Source: RHKX01 sp046330285
Lineage (GTDB): Bacteria; Actinomycetota; Thermoleophilia; Solirubrobacterales; 70-9
Direction of reading: 5' to 3'
DNA: 22,931 bases
Assembly: GCA_046330285.1 (NCBI GenBank)
Contig: JAXLSX010000015.1
Location: forward strand, 1 to 22,931
A program made the position numbers and the translations under genes. Each line of letters begins with the position of its first letter. The stretch's first letter is position 1. This document shows, in pieces, positions 1 through 7,225 of the stretch. A model generated the notes under the pieces. The model was not told where the DNA came from and made no database searches. It saw only the letters and a program-made list of their open reading frames with translations.

Positions 1-794
1 CCCGCAACCGCGATGCCGCCGGCGAGGGCGGCCGACGCGGGTGGACCGGCCCGATGGGCGATCCAGCGTGCCGCCCAGGTTGCGAGCGGGATCGCTGAGA
101 CCGTCGCCGCGGCCGCGATCGGCGAGAGGCCCCAGCCCTCGGTGAGGAGGATCACGAGCAGGAAGAGGGCTCCCGTGAGCCCGGCCGAGAGAAGGGCCAA
201 GCCGACCTCCGGGCGCAGGTCGAGAGGACCGTCGGGGCCCGGCTCGGCCTCCCGGGGCCGGATCGAGGTCGCCATCGGGATCAACAGCAGGAGCGGGATC
301 TGCAGCAGGAAGATCGACTGCCAGTCGAGGAGCTGCGTGAGGACGCCGCCGACAGCGGGGCCGACGGCGATGCCGATCGTCCCGGCCGTTCCCCACACCG
401 GGGCCGCCGCCTGATGGCTTCCGACGATCCGGGCGAGGAGCTCGATTGCGCAGGCGACCGCGAGCGCACCCCCGGCGGCCTGGAGGACGCGGGCGCCGAT
501 CAGCGCTCCGGCGCTGCCGGAGGCCGCGCAGGCGATCGAAGCCGCGACGAAGATCGCGACCCCGGCGGCCCAGCCGCTTCGCGGCCGGCTCCGGGCGATC
601 CGGACCGCAGGCAGGATCAGTGCCGCGAGGAAGATGTTGAAGGCCGTCAGGACCCAGGAGACGCCGAACACGGTCGCGTCGTACTCGCGGAGGATGCTCG
701 GCAGGGCGAGCGTCACCACCGACGAGTCGGCGAGCACGACGGCGACGGTGAACGCGAGGCACACCTCGGTCACGCGGGTCCGCCGGTCGGGCAT
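1..794 (-). CDS. MFS transporter, DHA2-like drug exporter (partial, C-terminus off left edge)
   Basis: About 264 N-terminal residues are visible on the minus strand, starting MPDRRTRVTEVCLAFTVAVV; the rest lies beyond the window. The protein is strongly hydrophobic with about eight potential membrane helices. The first helix carries LADSSVVTLALPSI, matching the DHA2 pattern LDxTIVNVALP, followed by VSWVLTAFNIFLAALILPA. A motif-C-like stretch (GTAGTIGIAVGPAVGG) is followed by LLDWQSIFLLQIPLLLL, the usual end of helix 5/start of helix 6 in 14-helix proton-antiport drug exporters. Motif A, normally GxLaDrxGrr, is degenerate (RIARSRPRSG). By family, it would use the proton gradient to export small molecules from the inner membrane. 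The substrate cannot be told from sequence. It is divergent from the peptidase gene at 843. The start is the only in-frame ATG before the first helix; no clear Shine-Dalgarno sequence is seen. Confidence 0.85.
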   Translation of the reverse strand, partial: MPDRRTRVTEVCLAFTVAVVLADSSVVTLALPSILREYDATVFGVSWVLTAFNIFLAALILPAVRIARSRPRSGWAAGVAIFVAASIACAASGSAGALIGARVLQAAGGALAVACAIELLARIVGSHQAAAPVWGTAGTIGIAVGPAVGGVLTQLLDWQSIFLLQIPLLLLIPMATSIRPREAEPGPDGPLDLRPEVGLALLSAGLTGALFLLVILLTEGWGLSPIAAAATVSAIPLATWAARWIAHRAGPPASAALAGGIAVA

Positions 795-830
795 CCGGGG
801 AGCATCGCAGGCAGGCCGCCCGACAGCGCT

Positions 831-836
831 TAGGAT
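831..836 (+). promoter_or_regulatory. Putative -10 element TAGGAT, leaderless start of the M28 peptidase
   Basis: TAGGAT fits the actinobacterial -10 consensus TAnnnT and ends 6 nt before the GTG at 843, so transcription would start at or next to the start codon. No Shine-Dalgarno sequence precedes the GTG. No convincing -35 is visible. Confidence 0.45.
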
Positions 837-842
837 GGCCGC

Positions 843-2018
843 GTGCCCGCCGCCGCAGCGATCCGCGACCAGGATCTCGCCGTCGCGATGGAGACGATCA
901 CGGAACTCGCCGATGAGATCGGGCCGCGGCGGCCGACGGGTCCGGGCGAGTCGGCAGCCGCCGACGCACTCGTCGAGCGCCTCAGGGCAGCCGGCATCGA
1001 CGCCCGCACCGAGGAATTCCGCGGCTACTCGACCTTCGGGGCTCCGTTCGGGATCGTCCTCGGCCTCGCCGTCCTGCCGGCGCTTCTGCCGCGACGCCTT
1101 CGGCTCTCGCGGCTGCTCGCCTCGACCCTGGCGGTCGCCGGGTTACTGACCGAGGGATCGCTCCGATTCGCGCCGCTCTCCTCGCTGCTGGCCCGGGGCC
1201 GGAGCCGGAACGTCGTCGCGACGATCGAGCCGGCGGGAGCAGCCGAGCGCACGATCTGCCTCGTCGCCCACATGGACACGTCCCGCAGCGGGTTGATCTT
1301 CCATCCCCGGGTGGTCCGCTGGATGCCGCGGTGGATCGCGGCGAACAGCATCCTTGTGCTGGTCCAGGGCGTGCTCGAGCCGCTGGCTGGGCGACGCCCG
1401 GCTCGGAAGCTCCTCGGGGCCGTCCGCGGGGCGCTCGCCGGGAGCCTCGGGCTGCTCGCCGAGCGCGAGGTCAGGGGTGTCGACGTGCCGGGGGCGAACG
1501 ACAACGCGTCGGGCTGCGGTGTGGTCGCCGCGCTCGCCTCGAGGCTGGCTGAGGAGCCGCTCGCCGCGACGCGCGTGAAAGTCCTCATCACCGGGTGCGA
1601 GGAATCGGGGACGCTCGGTGCCCAGGCTCACCGCGACTCACACGAGACCGGCGAGTGGCTCTTTCTCAACTTCGACAACGTCGGCGGCCCCGGGACCGTC
1701 CGCTTCCTCCGCCGGGAGGGCGTGATCGCGAAATGGGATGCCGATCCGGGGATGATCGCCGCAGCCCAGGGCGTCGCCGATCGGCGCCCCGACCTCCGGA
1801 TGGCCCCTACCGACGATCCGGCGGGGCTCACCTACGACAGCAGCCCGATCCACGCCGCGGGCGGGCGGGCGCTGACGATCAGCGTCCAGGACGGGTTCAT
1901 CCCGGATCTGCACTGGCCGACCGACACAGTCGCCAACGTCGACCGCGACGGGGTCAGGCGCACGCTCGAGGCGGGCGCGGAGCTCGTCGGGGCGATCGAC
2001 CGCGGCGAAGCGGACTGA
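843..2018 (+). CDS. M28-family zinc metallopeptidase with hydrophobic segments
   Basis: A 391-residue aminopeptidase-like protein. The five M28 metal ligands can be placed: His143 in AHMDTS, bridging Asp220 in GANDNASG, Glu253/Glu254 in CEESG (catalytic base and ligand), Asp278 in NFDNVGG and His357 in LHWPTD. This is the H-D-E-D-H set expected for two zinc ions, so it is probably active and removes N-terminal residues from peptides. Hydrophobic stretches at about 64-84, 86-104 and 163-180 lie between the N-terminal helix and the catalytic core, suggesting membrane association; no cleavable signal peptide is obvious. The GTG at 843 was chosen because a TAGGAT -10 sits just upstream; an ATG at 888 is an alternative that would shorten the first helix. 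It stands alone, convergent with the small ORF at 2028-2333. The substrate is unknown. Confidence 0.87.
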   Translation: MPAAAAIRDQDLAVAMETITELADEIGPRRPTGPGESAAADALVERLRAAGIDARTEEFRGYSTFGAPFGIVLGLAVLPALLPRRLRLSRLLASTLAVAGLLTEGSLRFAPLSSLLARGRSRNVVATIEPAGAAERTICLVAHMDTSRSGLIFHPRVVRWMPRWIAANSILVLVQGVLEPLAGRRPARKLLGAVRGALAGSLGLLAEREVRGVDVPGANDNASGCGVVAALASRLAEEPLAATRVKVLITGCEESGTLGAQAHRDSHETGEWLFLNFDNVGGPGTVRFLRREGVIAKWDADPGMIAAAQGVADRRPDLRMAPTDDPAGLTYDSSPIHAAGGRALTISVQDGFIPDLHWPTDTVANVDRDGVRRTLEAGAELVGAIDRGEAD

Positions 2019-2027
2019 ACCGAGGGG

Positions 2028-2333
2028 CTAGGCGCGCGAGCGGCCGCTGGTAGCGGGCCGCTGCGGCCATTGCCACTCGCAACCGGGCCGGCGCGACGTG
2101 CGAGGGGCCTCCCAAGCGGCACGGGACTCCTTGCGGGTCCGGCGCTTGCTCCCCTCGCAGCCGTCCGTTCCGGCGGGGACCTCGCGGCACTCGAGCCCGT
2201 ACTGGCCGAGCGTCAGCAGGTCGATCGCCAGATCGATCCGGTCGGCGACCCGGTCGATCGCCGCGACCCCGAGGGCGCGAGCGGTCCGATCGCCGCGCCT
2301 GGGCCGGTTCTTGATTTCTCTCGTTGCATTCAT
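2028..2333 (-). CDS. Hypothetical 101-aa protein, candidate SOS-regulated gene
   Basis: I do not recognise this protein. It is small, basic and largely hydrophilic: a helix-like region (AAIDRVADRIDLAIDLLTLG, about residues 24-43), a segment with two cysteines (about 48-58), then an Arg/Lys/Trp-rich tail ending CEWQWPQRPATSGRSRA. No membrane helix or signal peptide is visible. Codons 20-60 are almost all G/C at the third position, matching true genes of the window. A TATCTT -10 hexamer (2342-2347, minus) ends 8 nt before the ATG, as at other unit-leading genes here. A LexA-like box overlaps the expected -35 region. The gene follows dnaE2 on the same strand. Without it, 2019-2396 would be a 378-bp gap. 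It could still be a spurious ORF; the promoter layout and codon bias favour a real gene. Confidence 0.5.
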   Translation of the reverse strand: MNATREIKNRPRRGDRTARALGVAAIDRVADRIDLAIDLLTLGQYGLECREVPAGTDGCEGSKRRTRKESRAAWEAPRTSRRPGCEWQWPQRPATSGRSRA

Positions 2334-2341
2334 CGCGGAGG

Positions 2342-2347
2342 AAGATA
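2342..2347 (-). promoter_or_regulatory. Putative -10 element TATCTT for the 101-aa ORF
   Basis: Read on the minus strand, TATCTT (TAnnnT class) ends 8 nt upstream of the ATG at 2333, implying a leaderless or near-leaderless transcript. The LexA-like box at 2362-2375 lies 14 bp upstream of it, over the expected -35 position. Confidence 0.45.
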
Positions 2348-2361
2348 GGAACGGCCCCGGA

Positions 2362-2375
2362 CGTACAAATGTTCG
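2362..2375 (-). promoter_or_regulatory. LexA/SOS-like box, one mismatch (CGAAC-ATTT-GTACG)
   Basis: On the minus strand the sequence reads CGAACATTTGTACG, differing by one base from the Gram-positive/actinobacterial SOS consensus CGAAC-N4-GTTCG. It lies about 20 bp beyond the dnaE2 stop codon and 28 bp before the 101-aa ORF, so it is placed to control that ORF, not dnaE2. The assignment rests on consensus and position only. Confidence 0.5.
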
Positions 2376-2392
2376 TGCAAGGGAAATTGCAC
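2375..2392. repeat. Inverted repeat GTGCAA-N6-TTGCAC after dnaE2
   Basis: A perfect 6-bp inverted repeat with a 6-nt spacer (GGGAAA on the plus strand) sits between the dnaE2 stop codon and the LexA-like box. It has no following T-run on the minus strand, so it is a weak terminator candidate. It could equally be an operator for a second regulator. Confidence 0.3.
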
Positions 2393-2396
2393 CTGA

Positions 2397-5300
2397 TCAG
2401 CGCCCCCGGCGCCCGAAGCTGTGCGCGACGGGCAGGACGGCGTCGAGATCGCCGATGTCGCGGCCGGTCTCGCGCTCGGGATTCGGCTCGATCGAGTGGA
2501 CGCGGGCGAGTGGGACGTCCGGGCGCTCGATCCTGCGGACGGCGGTGGCGACGACGTTGATCACGCCCTCGCGCCGCTCGAGCCGTCCGGCGACGGTGAC
2601 CAGCGACGCGGTCCGCACCGTCAGCCGGTGCCGCTCGTAGACGGGCGGGACGACGATCACGTTCGCGACGCCGGTCTCGTCCTCGATCAGCAGGAACATC
2701 ACCCCCTTGGCGGTCGCCGGGCGCTGACGGGCGACCAGCAGTCCGGCGACGATCAGCTCGGAGCCGTCGCGGATCCGGGTCAGCGCCTCGCAGGTGACGG
2801 TCCCCGCCGGCAGGCTGCCGCGGAGGAGCTCGAGTGGATGCTCGTCGAGGGCGATGCCGAAGGCCCCGTAGTCGGCGGTCACCCGCTCCCACGGCGTCTG
2901 CTCGGCGAGGGCCGGGGCGTCGGGCATCGGCAGCGGCAGCGCGAGCTGGCCGTCGCCGGAGCCGCGGGCGACCCCGAGCCGCCAGAGCGGCGCCCGGCGG
3001 CGATCGCCGCCACCTCCGAGCTCGCCGCAGGCACCGGCCCACGCGAGTCGTTCGAGCCCATCCCGGCCCGCCCCCGAGCGCGAGGCCAGGTCGCCGAGGT
3101 CGCGGTAGAGGCCACCGCGCTCGCGCTCGCCGACGACGGCCTCCGCGTCGCGCTCGGCCATCCCCTTGACGTACCCGAGCCCGATCCGGACCGCCGGGCC
3201 GGTTCCGCCCTCCTCGACGCGGCAGAGGACGGCGCTGGCGTTGACCTCGGGAGGCCGGACCTCGATGCCGCGCCGCTGCGCCTCGTGGACGAGCGCGTCG
3301 GGCGGGTAGAAGCCCATCGGCTGCTCGTTCAGCAGCGAGCAGAGGAACTCGGGCCCGTAGTGGACCCGCAGCCAGGTCGACTGGTAGGCGAGCAGCCCGA
3401 ACGCCGCCGCGTGCGACTTCGGGAAGCCGAAGCCCGAGAAGCCGTGGATCTGGGAGAAGACGCGCTCGGCGACCGCCTGCTCGACGCCGCGGGCGATCGC
3501 GCCGGCGATGAAGCGCTCGCGGTGGGCCTGCATCGCCTCCTCCGAGCGCTTCCGGCTCATCGCCCGTCGCAACCCCTCGGCCTCGCCGGAGCTGAAGCCG
3601 GCCAGCGCCATCGCCACCTGGATGACCTGGTCCTGGAAGACGATCGCCCCGAGGGTGTCGGAGAGGATCGGCTCCAGGCAGGGGTGCTCGTAGGGGATCT
3701 CGTAATCGGGGTCCTCGCGGAGCCGCTTCTTGCGCTCGAGGTAGGGGTGGACGGCCCCGCCCTGGATCGGGCCGGGGCGGACGATCGCCACCTGGACGGT
3801 CAGGTCCTCGATGTTCTCCGGGCGCGAGCGCGGCAGCATCTGCATCTGGGCGCGACTCTCGATCTGAAAGACCCCGGTCGTCTCGGCGGCCTGGATCCGC
3901 CGGTAGACCTCGGGATCGTCGAGCGGGATCCGCGATAGGTCGATCCGCTCGCCGCGGACCCGGGCGATCTCGGTGACGGTCCGCTCGACCGCGGAGAGCA
4001 TGCCGAGCCCGAGCAGGTCGATCTTGAGGAAGCCGGCGTCGGCGCAGGAGTCCTTGTCCCACTGGGCGATCTGCCGTCCCTCCATCGCCGCCGGGACGAC
4101 CGGGCAGAGGTCGGTGAGCGGCTGTGTCGAGAGCACCATCCCGCCCGGATGCTGGGAGGGATGGCGGGGGAGGCCGTAGGCGTCGTCGAGCAGCTTCGCG
4201 AGCGCCCGCCGACGGGGCGAGTCGCAATCGAGCTCCGCCCGCTCGTAGTGGCTGGCCGAGCGCGCGGCGCGCTCGATCTCCCCCGGCGGCAGCCCGAGGA
4301 CCTTGCCGAAGTCGCGGATCGCGCCCTTCGACCTGTAGGTGGGGAAGGCGGCCACCAGCGCCGAGCGCTCGGTGCCGTAGCGCTCGTGGATCCGCGGGAT
4401 CAGGAGCTGGCGGACGTCGCGGGGAAAGTCGAGGTCGATGTCCGGGGCCTCGGCGATCTCCTCGTTCAGGAAGCGGCCGAGGAACAGGCCGGCGCCGACG
4501 GGATCGACGTGGGAGAGCCCGGTCAGGTAACAGACGACCGAGCTGACGCTCGAGCCGCGCCCCCGGCCCGGGGGCAGGAGCGAGCGGGCGCTGTCGGGTC
4601 CGCGGACCTCGACGGCGACCTCGCGGGCGAGCTCGAGCAGGTCGCGGTGGAGCAGGAAGAAGCCGGAGAGCTTCAGCCCGGCGATCAGGTTCAGCTCCTG
4701 TTCGAGTCGGCGCTCGGCCTCGGCCCGCACGGGCTTGCCGTCGTAGCGCTCCCCGAAGCGCGCCCGGCAGGCCTCGGCGAGGCGGCGATCGGCGCTGCCG
4801 TCCTCCGCCCCCGGGTAGCTGTAGCCGAGGTCGGTGGTCAGGTCGAAACGGAGCCGCTCGGCCAGGCGGGCGGTCTCGGCGACCGCATCGGGGTACTCGC
4901 GGAACCGCGCCGCCGCCCGCTCCGGGGAGACGAGCGTCGCGGCGCCGTTGCCGCGGCGCCCCGGCTCCGTCGACTCGAGCGTCCCCCCGAGCCGGACCGC
5001 GACCAGCGCGTCCTGGAGCGGGACCCGGTCGCGATCGTGGGCGTGGACGTTGCCGGTGGCCATGCAGGGAACGCCGAGCGACTCGGCGAGCTCGGCGAGG
5101 CGCCGGTTGCGGGTGCGGTCCCCGCGCCACAGCGGCATCTGCAGCTCGACCCGGAAGCGGTCGCGGCCGAAGGCACCGAGCAGGGCCCGGCCGAGCCGCT
5201 CGGCCCCGGCGCGGTCGCCGCGGGCGATCCGGCCCGCCAGCGCACCGTCCCGGGCGCAGCCGGAGAGGCAGACGAGGCCCTCGGCATGACCCGCGACGTC

Positions 5301-5690
5301 GCCGAGGCTGACGGCGGGCGGGCTCGGATCGGCGGCCTCGCGGGTGTCGGCGTGGGCCCGGGTGAGCAGCCGGCAGAGGTTCCGGTATCCGGTCGCGTCC
5401 GCCACCAGCAGGGTCAGGTGGAACGCGCCGGGCGGGCAGTTGCCGCGGAAGCCGGGGGAGGGGGGAGGGGAGCCGTCGCCGATCACCGTCAGCTCGGCGC
5501 CTGTGATCGGCCGCACGCCCTGGGCGCGGCAGGCCTGGGCGAACTCCATCGAGCCCCAGATCCCGTCGTGGTCGGTCAGCGCCAGCTCCCGGTAGCCGAG
5601 CTCGGCGGCGCGCAGGGCGAGCTCGTCCGGGCTCGAGGCGCCGTCGAGGAACGAGAAGGCCGAGTGGGAGTGGAGCTCGACGTAGCTCAT
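2397..5690 (-). CDS. dnaE2: Error-prone DNA polymerase III alpha subunit DnaE2
   Basis: A 1097-residue C-family polymerase. The N-terminal PHP domain starts MSYVELHSHSAFSFLDGAS with metal-site residues His7, His9 and Asp40-His41-Asp42 (TDHDG). The catalytic palm carries PDIDLDF at about 416-422 and FLKIDLLGL at about 553-560, supplying the three polymerase aspartates. The C-terminal region (about 965-1055) looks like the OB-fold of this family, and QLALPL at about 913-919 is a possible sliding-clamp-binding motif. Length near 1,090 and linkage to imuB distinguish DnaE2 from replicative DnaE1, which is longer. DnaE2 carries out mutagenic translesion synthesis with ImuB after DNA damage. The start is the ATG in an ATGA overlap with the DUF6504-like gene. 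Expression probably comes from the LexA-boxed promoter before imuB. Confidence 0.95.
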   Translation of the reverse strand: MSYVELHSHSAFSFLDGASSPDELALRAAELGYRELALTDHDGIWGSMEFAQACRAQGVRPITGAELTVIGDGSPPPSPGFRGNCPPGAFHLTLLVADATGYRNLCRLLTRAHADTREAADPSPPAVSLGDVAGHAEGLVCLSGCARDGALAGRIARGDRAGAERLGRALLGAFGRDRFRVELQMPLWRGDRTRNRRLAELAESLGVPCMATGNVHAHDRDRVPLQDALVAVRLGGTLESTEPGRRGNGAATLVSPERAAARFREYPDAVAETARLAERLRFDLTTDLGYSYPGAEDGSADRRLAEACRARFGERYDGKPVRAEAERRLEQELNLIAGLKLSGFFLLHRDLLELAREVAVEVRGPDSARSLLPPGRGRGSSVSSVVCYLTGLSHVDPVGAGLFLGRFLNEEIAEAPDIDLDFPRDVRQLLIPRIHERYGTERSALVAAFPTYRSKGAIRDFGKVLGLPPGEIERAARSASHYERAELDCDSPRRRALAKLLDDAYGLPRHPSQHPGGMVLSTQPLTDLCPVVPAAMEGRQIAQWDKDSCADAGFLKIDLLGLGMLSAVERTVTEIARVRGERIDLSRIPLDDPEVYRRIQAAETTGVFQIESRAQMQMLPRSRPENIEDLTVQVAIVRPGPIQGGAVHPYLERKKRLREDPDYEIPYEHPCLEPILSDTLGAIVFQDQVIQVAMALAGFSSGEAEGLRRAMSRKRSEEAMQAHRERFIAGAIARGVEQAVAERVFSQIHGFSGFGFPKSHAAAFGLLAYQSTWLRVHYGPEFLCSLLNEQPMGFYPPDALVHEAQRRGIEVRPPEVNASAVLCRVEEGGTGPAVRIGLGYVKGMAERDAEAVVGERERGGLYRDLGDLASRSGAGRDGLERLAWAGACGELGGGGDRRRAPLWRLGVARGSGDGQLALPLPMPDAPALAEQTPWERVTADYGAFGIALDEHPLELLRGSLPAGTVTCEALTRIRDGSELIVAGLLVARQRPATAKGVMFLLIEDETGVANVIVVPPVYERHRLTVRTASLVTVAGRLERREGVINVVATAVRRIERPDVPLARVHSIEPNPERETGRDIGDLDAVLPVAHSFGRRGR

Positions 5691-5926
5691 CGCTGCTCGT
5701 ACCAGCGGTCGCCGACGAGGTCGCGGTAGACGACCAGGCAGCGCCCGCCGGCGAGCACCAGCTCGAGGTAATGGCGGCGCAGCGGCTGCTCCGTCCACCA
5801 GCGGTCCTCGACCAGCCACTGCTCGCGGACGGCCTCGACGGTGCGGCCGCCGACCGCTCGCGGGCCGGACGGGCCGGGCCGGACGGCGACCTCGCGCGGT
5901 GCGTACGGGTTGGCCGGGGCGCTCAC
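5687..5926 (-). CDS. Small DUF6504-like protein coupled to imuB and dnaE2
   Basis: A 79-residue soluble protein. The pattern VEAVREQWLVEDRWW (about 31-45), then Leu-rich LELVLAGGRCLVVYRDL and WYEQR at the C-terminus resembles the small DUF6504 family that I recall lying next to imuB/dnaE2 in other GC-rich bacteria; this is recall, not a search. Tryptophan-rich beta strands suggest a compact single domain. It overlaps imuB by ATGA at its start and dnaE2 by ATGA at its stop, so all three proteins are probably made from one mRNA in linked amounts. That context implies a part in the mutasome, perhaps as an adaptor, but no biochemical role is established that I know of. There is no Walker motif, so it is not an ImuA'/RecA-like protein. 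Confidence 0.75.
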   Translation of the reverse strand: MSAPANPYAPREVAVRPGPSGPRAVGGRTVEAVREQWLVEDRWWTEQPLRRHYLELVLAGGRCLVVYRDLVGDRWYEQR

Positions 5927-7170
5927 CGGTCGCCGCCGGGATCGTTGTAGGGGGCCAGCGCGGCCCAGCGCTCCGGCACCCGCGACTCGGGATCGACGTC
6001 GAGGACGCGGAGGACGGAGTCGCGCCCGGCCGCGGCGCGGACCTGCCGGACGGCCTCGGTGAGCCGTTCCCGCCGCCGCTCGCCGGGATCCTCGCCGAGG
6101 GCCGCCTGCGCGCCGCTCGCCGGAGCCGTGTCGACGGCGCGCAGGGCGAGCGCGGTGGCGGGGGCGGTCAGCAGGCCGAGCTTCGGCGCGATCGCGAGGC
6201 GCAGCCGCTCCGGCGAGCTGCTGGCGCTCCGCATCACCGCGGTCGCGCTCCAGCTCCCGCCGCCGGCCAGCCGCGCCTCGAGGCTGAGCGAGCGGATCGC
6301 CCGCCCCTCCCGCCGCGGGTCGCCGAGGAGTCGCTCGATCAGCAGGTCGAGCGCCCGCTCGAGCTGCGCGCCGTAGGCCGCCTCCGGCAGGCCGATCGCC
6401 TGGACGAGGTCCTCGTGCGGAGTGCGTGGTCGCAGCGGCGTGTCGAGCCCGCGGGCGAGGTCGTTCGCCTGGAGCCCGAGCTCGCCGAAGCGGTCGGCGA
6501 TCGCGATCCGGGGCAGGCCGGCGAGGTCGCCGAGCGTCTTCACCCCGAGCCGCTCGAGGGTGGCGACGAGACGTCGCGCCCGCGGATCGTCGCGGCCCGG
6601 TGCCGCCGTCCGGTCGCGCAGAGCGTGCTCGAGCAGCCCGATCGCGAGCGGGGCCAGGAAGTCGCGCTCGGAGCCGGGGGCGACCACGCGGATCGCCCGC
6701 CGCCCGCGGCCGCGCGCCATCGTCGCGGCGGCGCGGGCGCAGAAGCGGTTCGGGCCGCCCGCGATCCGGGCCGGCGTCCCGAGCGTCCGGCCCGCCTTCG
6801 CGAGGACGTCGGCGCGCCGCGGGCCCCAGATGCTCCGGAGCCCGTCGACGGCGAAGAAGGCCTCGCCGGGGCGGTTGCTCTCGACCTCGGCGCCGATCGC
6901 CTCGAGCCGGCGGAGGATCCGCTCCCAGGCGCTCGCCGTCCGGCCCGGGTCCGGGGGCTGGAGGACGAGCTGCGGACAGCGGCCGAGCGCTTCCGACACC
7001 GGCATCCCGGGACGGATCCCGAACGCCTCCGCGGCCCCGCTGGCCTCGCCGACGGCCTGTTCCCGTCCCGGTTCGGGGGCCAGGGCGATCGGCTCTGTCA
7101 GCATCTCCCGGCGCCCGCCGGTCGCGGCGAGCAGAGCGAAGCGGGGGATGAGAACGGATCCGATGATCAT
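5923..7170 (-). CDS. imuB: ImuB, catalytically inactive Y-family polymerase homologue
   Basis: A 415-residue DinB/UmuC-fold protein. Motif I, normally a metal-binding Asp followed by AFxAxVE, reads SVLIPRFALLAA at 5-16 and lacks the Asp. The SxDEayLD motif is RPGEAFFAVDG at 100-110: the first acidic residue is Gly and only Glu103 remains. GIRPGMPVSEAL at 51-62 and a helix-hairpin-helix (LERLGVKTLGDLAGLP, 205-220) are typical of the family. Loss of catalytic acids together with linkage to dnaE2 identifies ImuB, which in mycobacteria and Caulobacter bridges DnaE2 to the sliding clamp during translesion synthesis. A canonical clamp motif is not obvious here. The ATG at 7170 starts the usual short first strand. 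It leads the operon, with a TAGACT -10 and a perfect LexA box just upstream. No imuA' lies beside it. Confidence 0.88.
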   Translation of the reverse strand: MIIGSVLIPRFALLAATGGRREMLTEPIALAPEPGREQAVGEASGAAEAFGIRPGMPVSEALGRCPQLVLQPPDPGRTASAWERILRRLEAIGAEVESNRPGEAFFAVDGLRSIWGPRRADVLAKAGRTLGTPARIAGGPNRFCARAAATMARGRGRRAIRVVAPGSERDFLAPLAIGLLEHALRDRTAAPGRDDPRARRLVATLERLGVKTLGDLAGLPRIAIADRFGELGLQANDLARGLDTPLRPRTPHEDLVQAIGLPEAAYGAQLERALDLLIERLLGDPRREGRAIRSLSLEARLAGGGSWSATAVMRSASSSPERLRLAIAPKLGLLTAPATALALRAVDTAPASGAQAALGEDPGERRRERLTEAVRQVRAAAGRDSVLRVLDVDPESRVPERWAALAPYNDPGGDR

Positions 7171-7192
7171 CAGGCAGAAGCAGGTCTTCCTC

Positions 7193-7198
7193 AGTCTA
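7193..7198 (-). promoter_or_regulatory. Putative -10 element TAGACT of the imuB operon
   Basis: Read on the minus strand, TAGACT lies immediately downstream of the LexA box and 22 nt before the imuB ATG, giving a leader of roughly 15 nt. LexA bound at 7201-7214 would cover the spacer region. No clear -35 is visible at 17-18 bp. Confidence 0.45.
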
Positions 7199-7200
7199 GG

Positions 7201-7214
7201 CGAACGTATGTTCG
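7201..7214. promoter_or_regulatory. Perfect LexA (SOS) box CGAAC-GTAT-GTTCG
   Basis: CGAACGTATGTTCG is a perfect 5-4-5 match to the LexA operator CGAAC-N4-GTTCG known from Bacillus and mycobacteria. It lies between the divergent imuB operon and the lipoprotein gene. The position in front of imuB-dnaE2 is the one expected for SOS control. The plus-strand hexamer TATGTT (7207-7212), a possible -10 for the lipoprotein gene, lies inside the box, so one operator could repress both directions. Confidence 0.85.
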
Positions 7215-7225
7215 TGCGTGGTCAC

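Noticed and set aside
2038..2063. GC-rich imperfect hairpin near the end of the 101-aa ORF as a terminator
   Set aside because: The stem is interrupted and lies within the coding frame; palindromes of this quality are common in this base composition.
1954..5130. A 1058-codon open frame on the minus strand, overlapping dnaE2 in another frame
   Set aside because: Extremely Arg/Pro/Ala-rich with no domain pattern; it is the off-frame shadow of dnaE2 in GC-rich DNA, where stop codons are rare.
5451..5472. G-quadruplex-like run (G5-A-G6-A-G4) inside dnaE2
   Set aside because: Only three G-tracts are close together, and the run is explained by the Pro/Ser codons it encodes on the minus strand.
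4149..5729. A 526-codon plus-strand open frame opposite dnaE2
   Set aside because: Antisense shadow; no recognisable motif, while the opposite strand has complete polymerase motifs.
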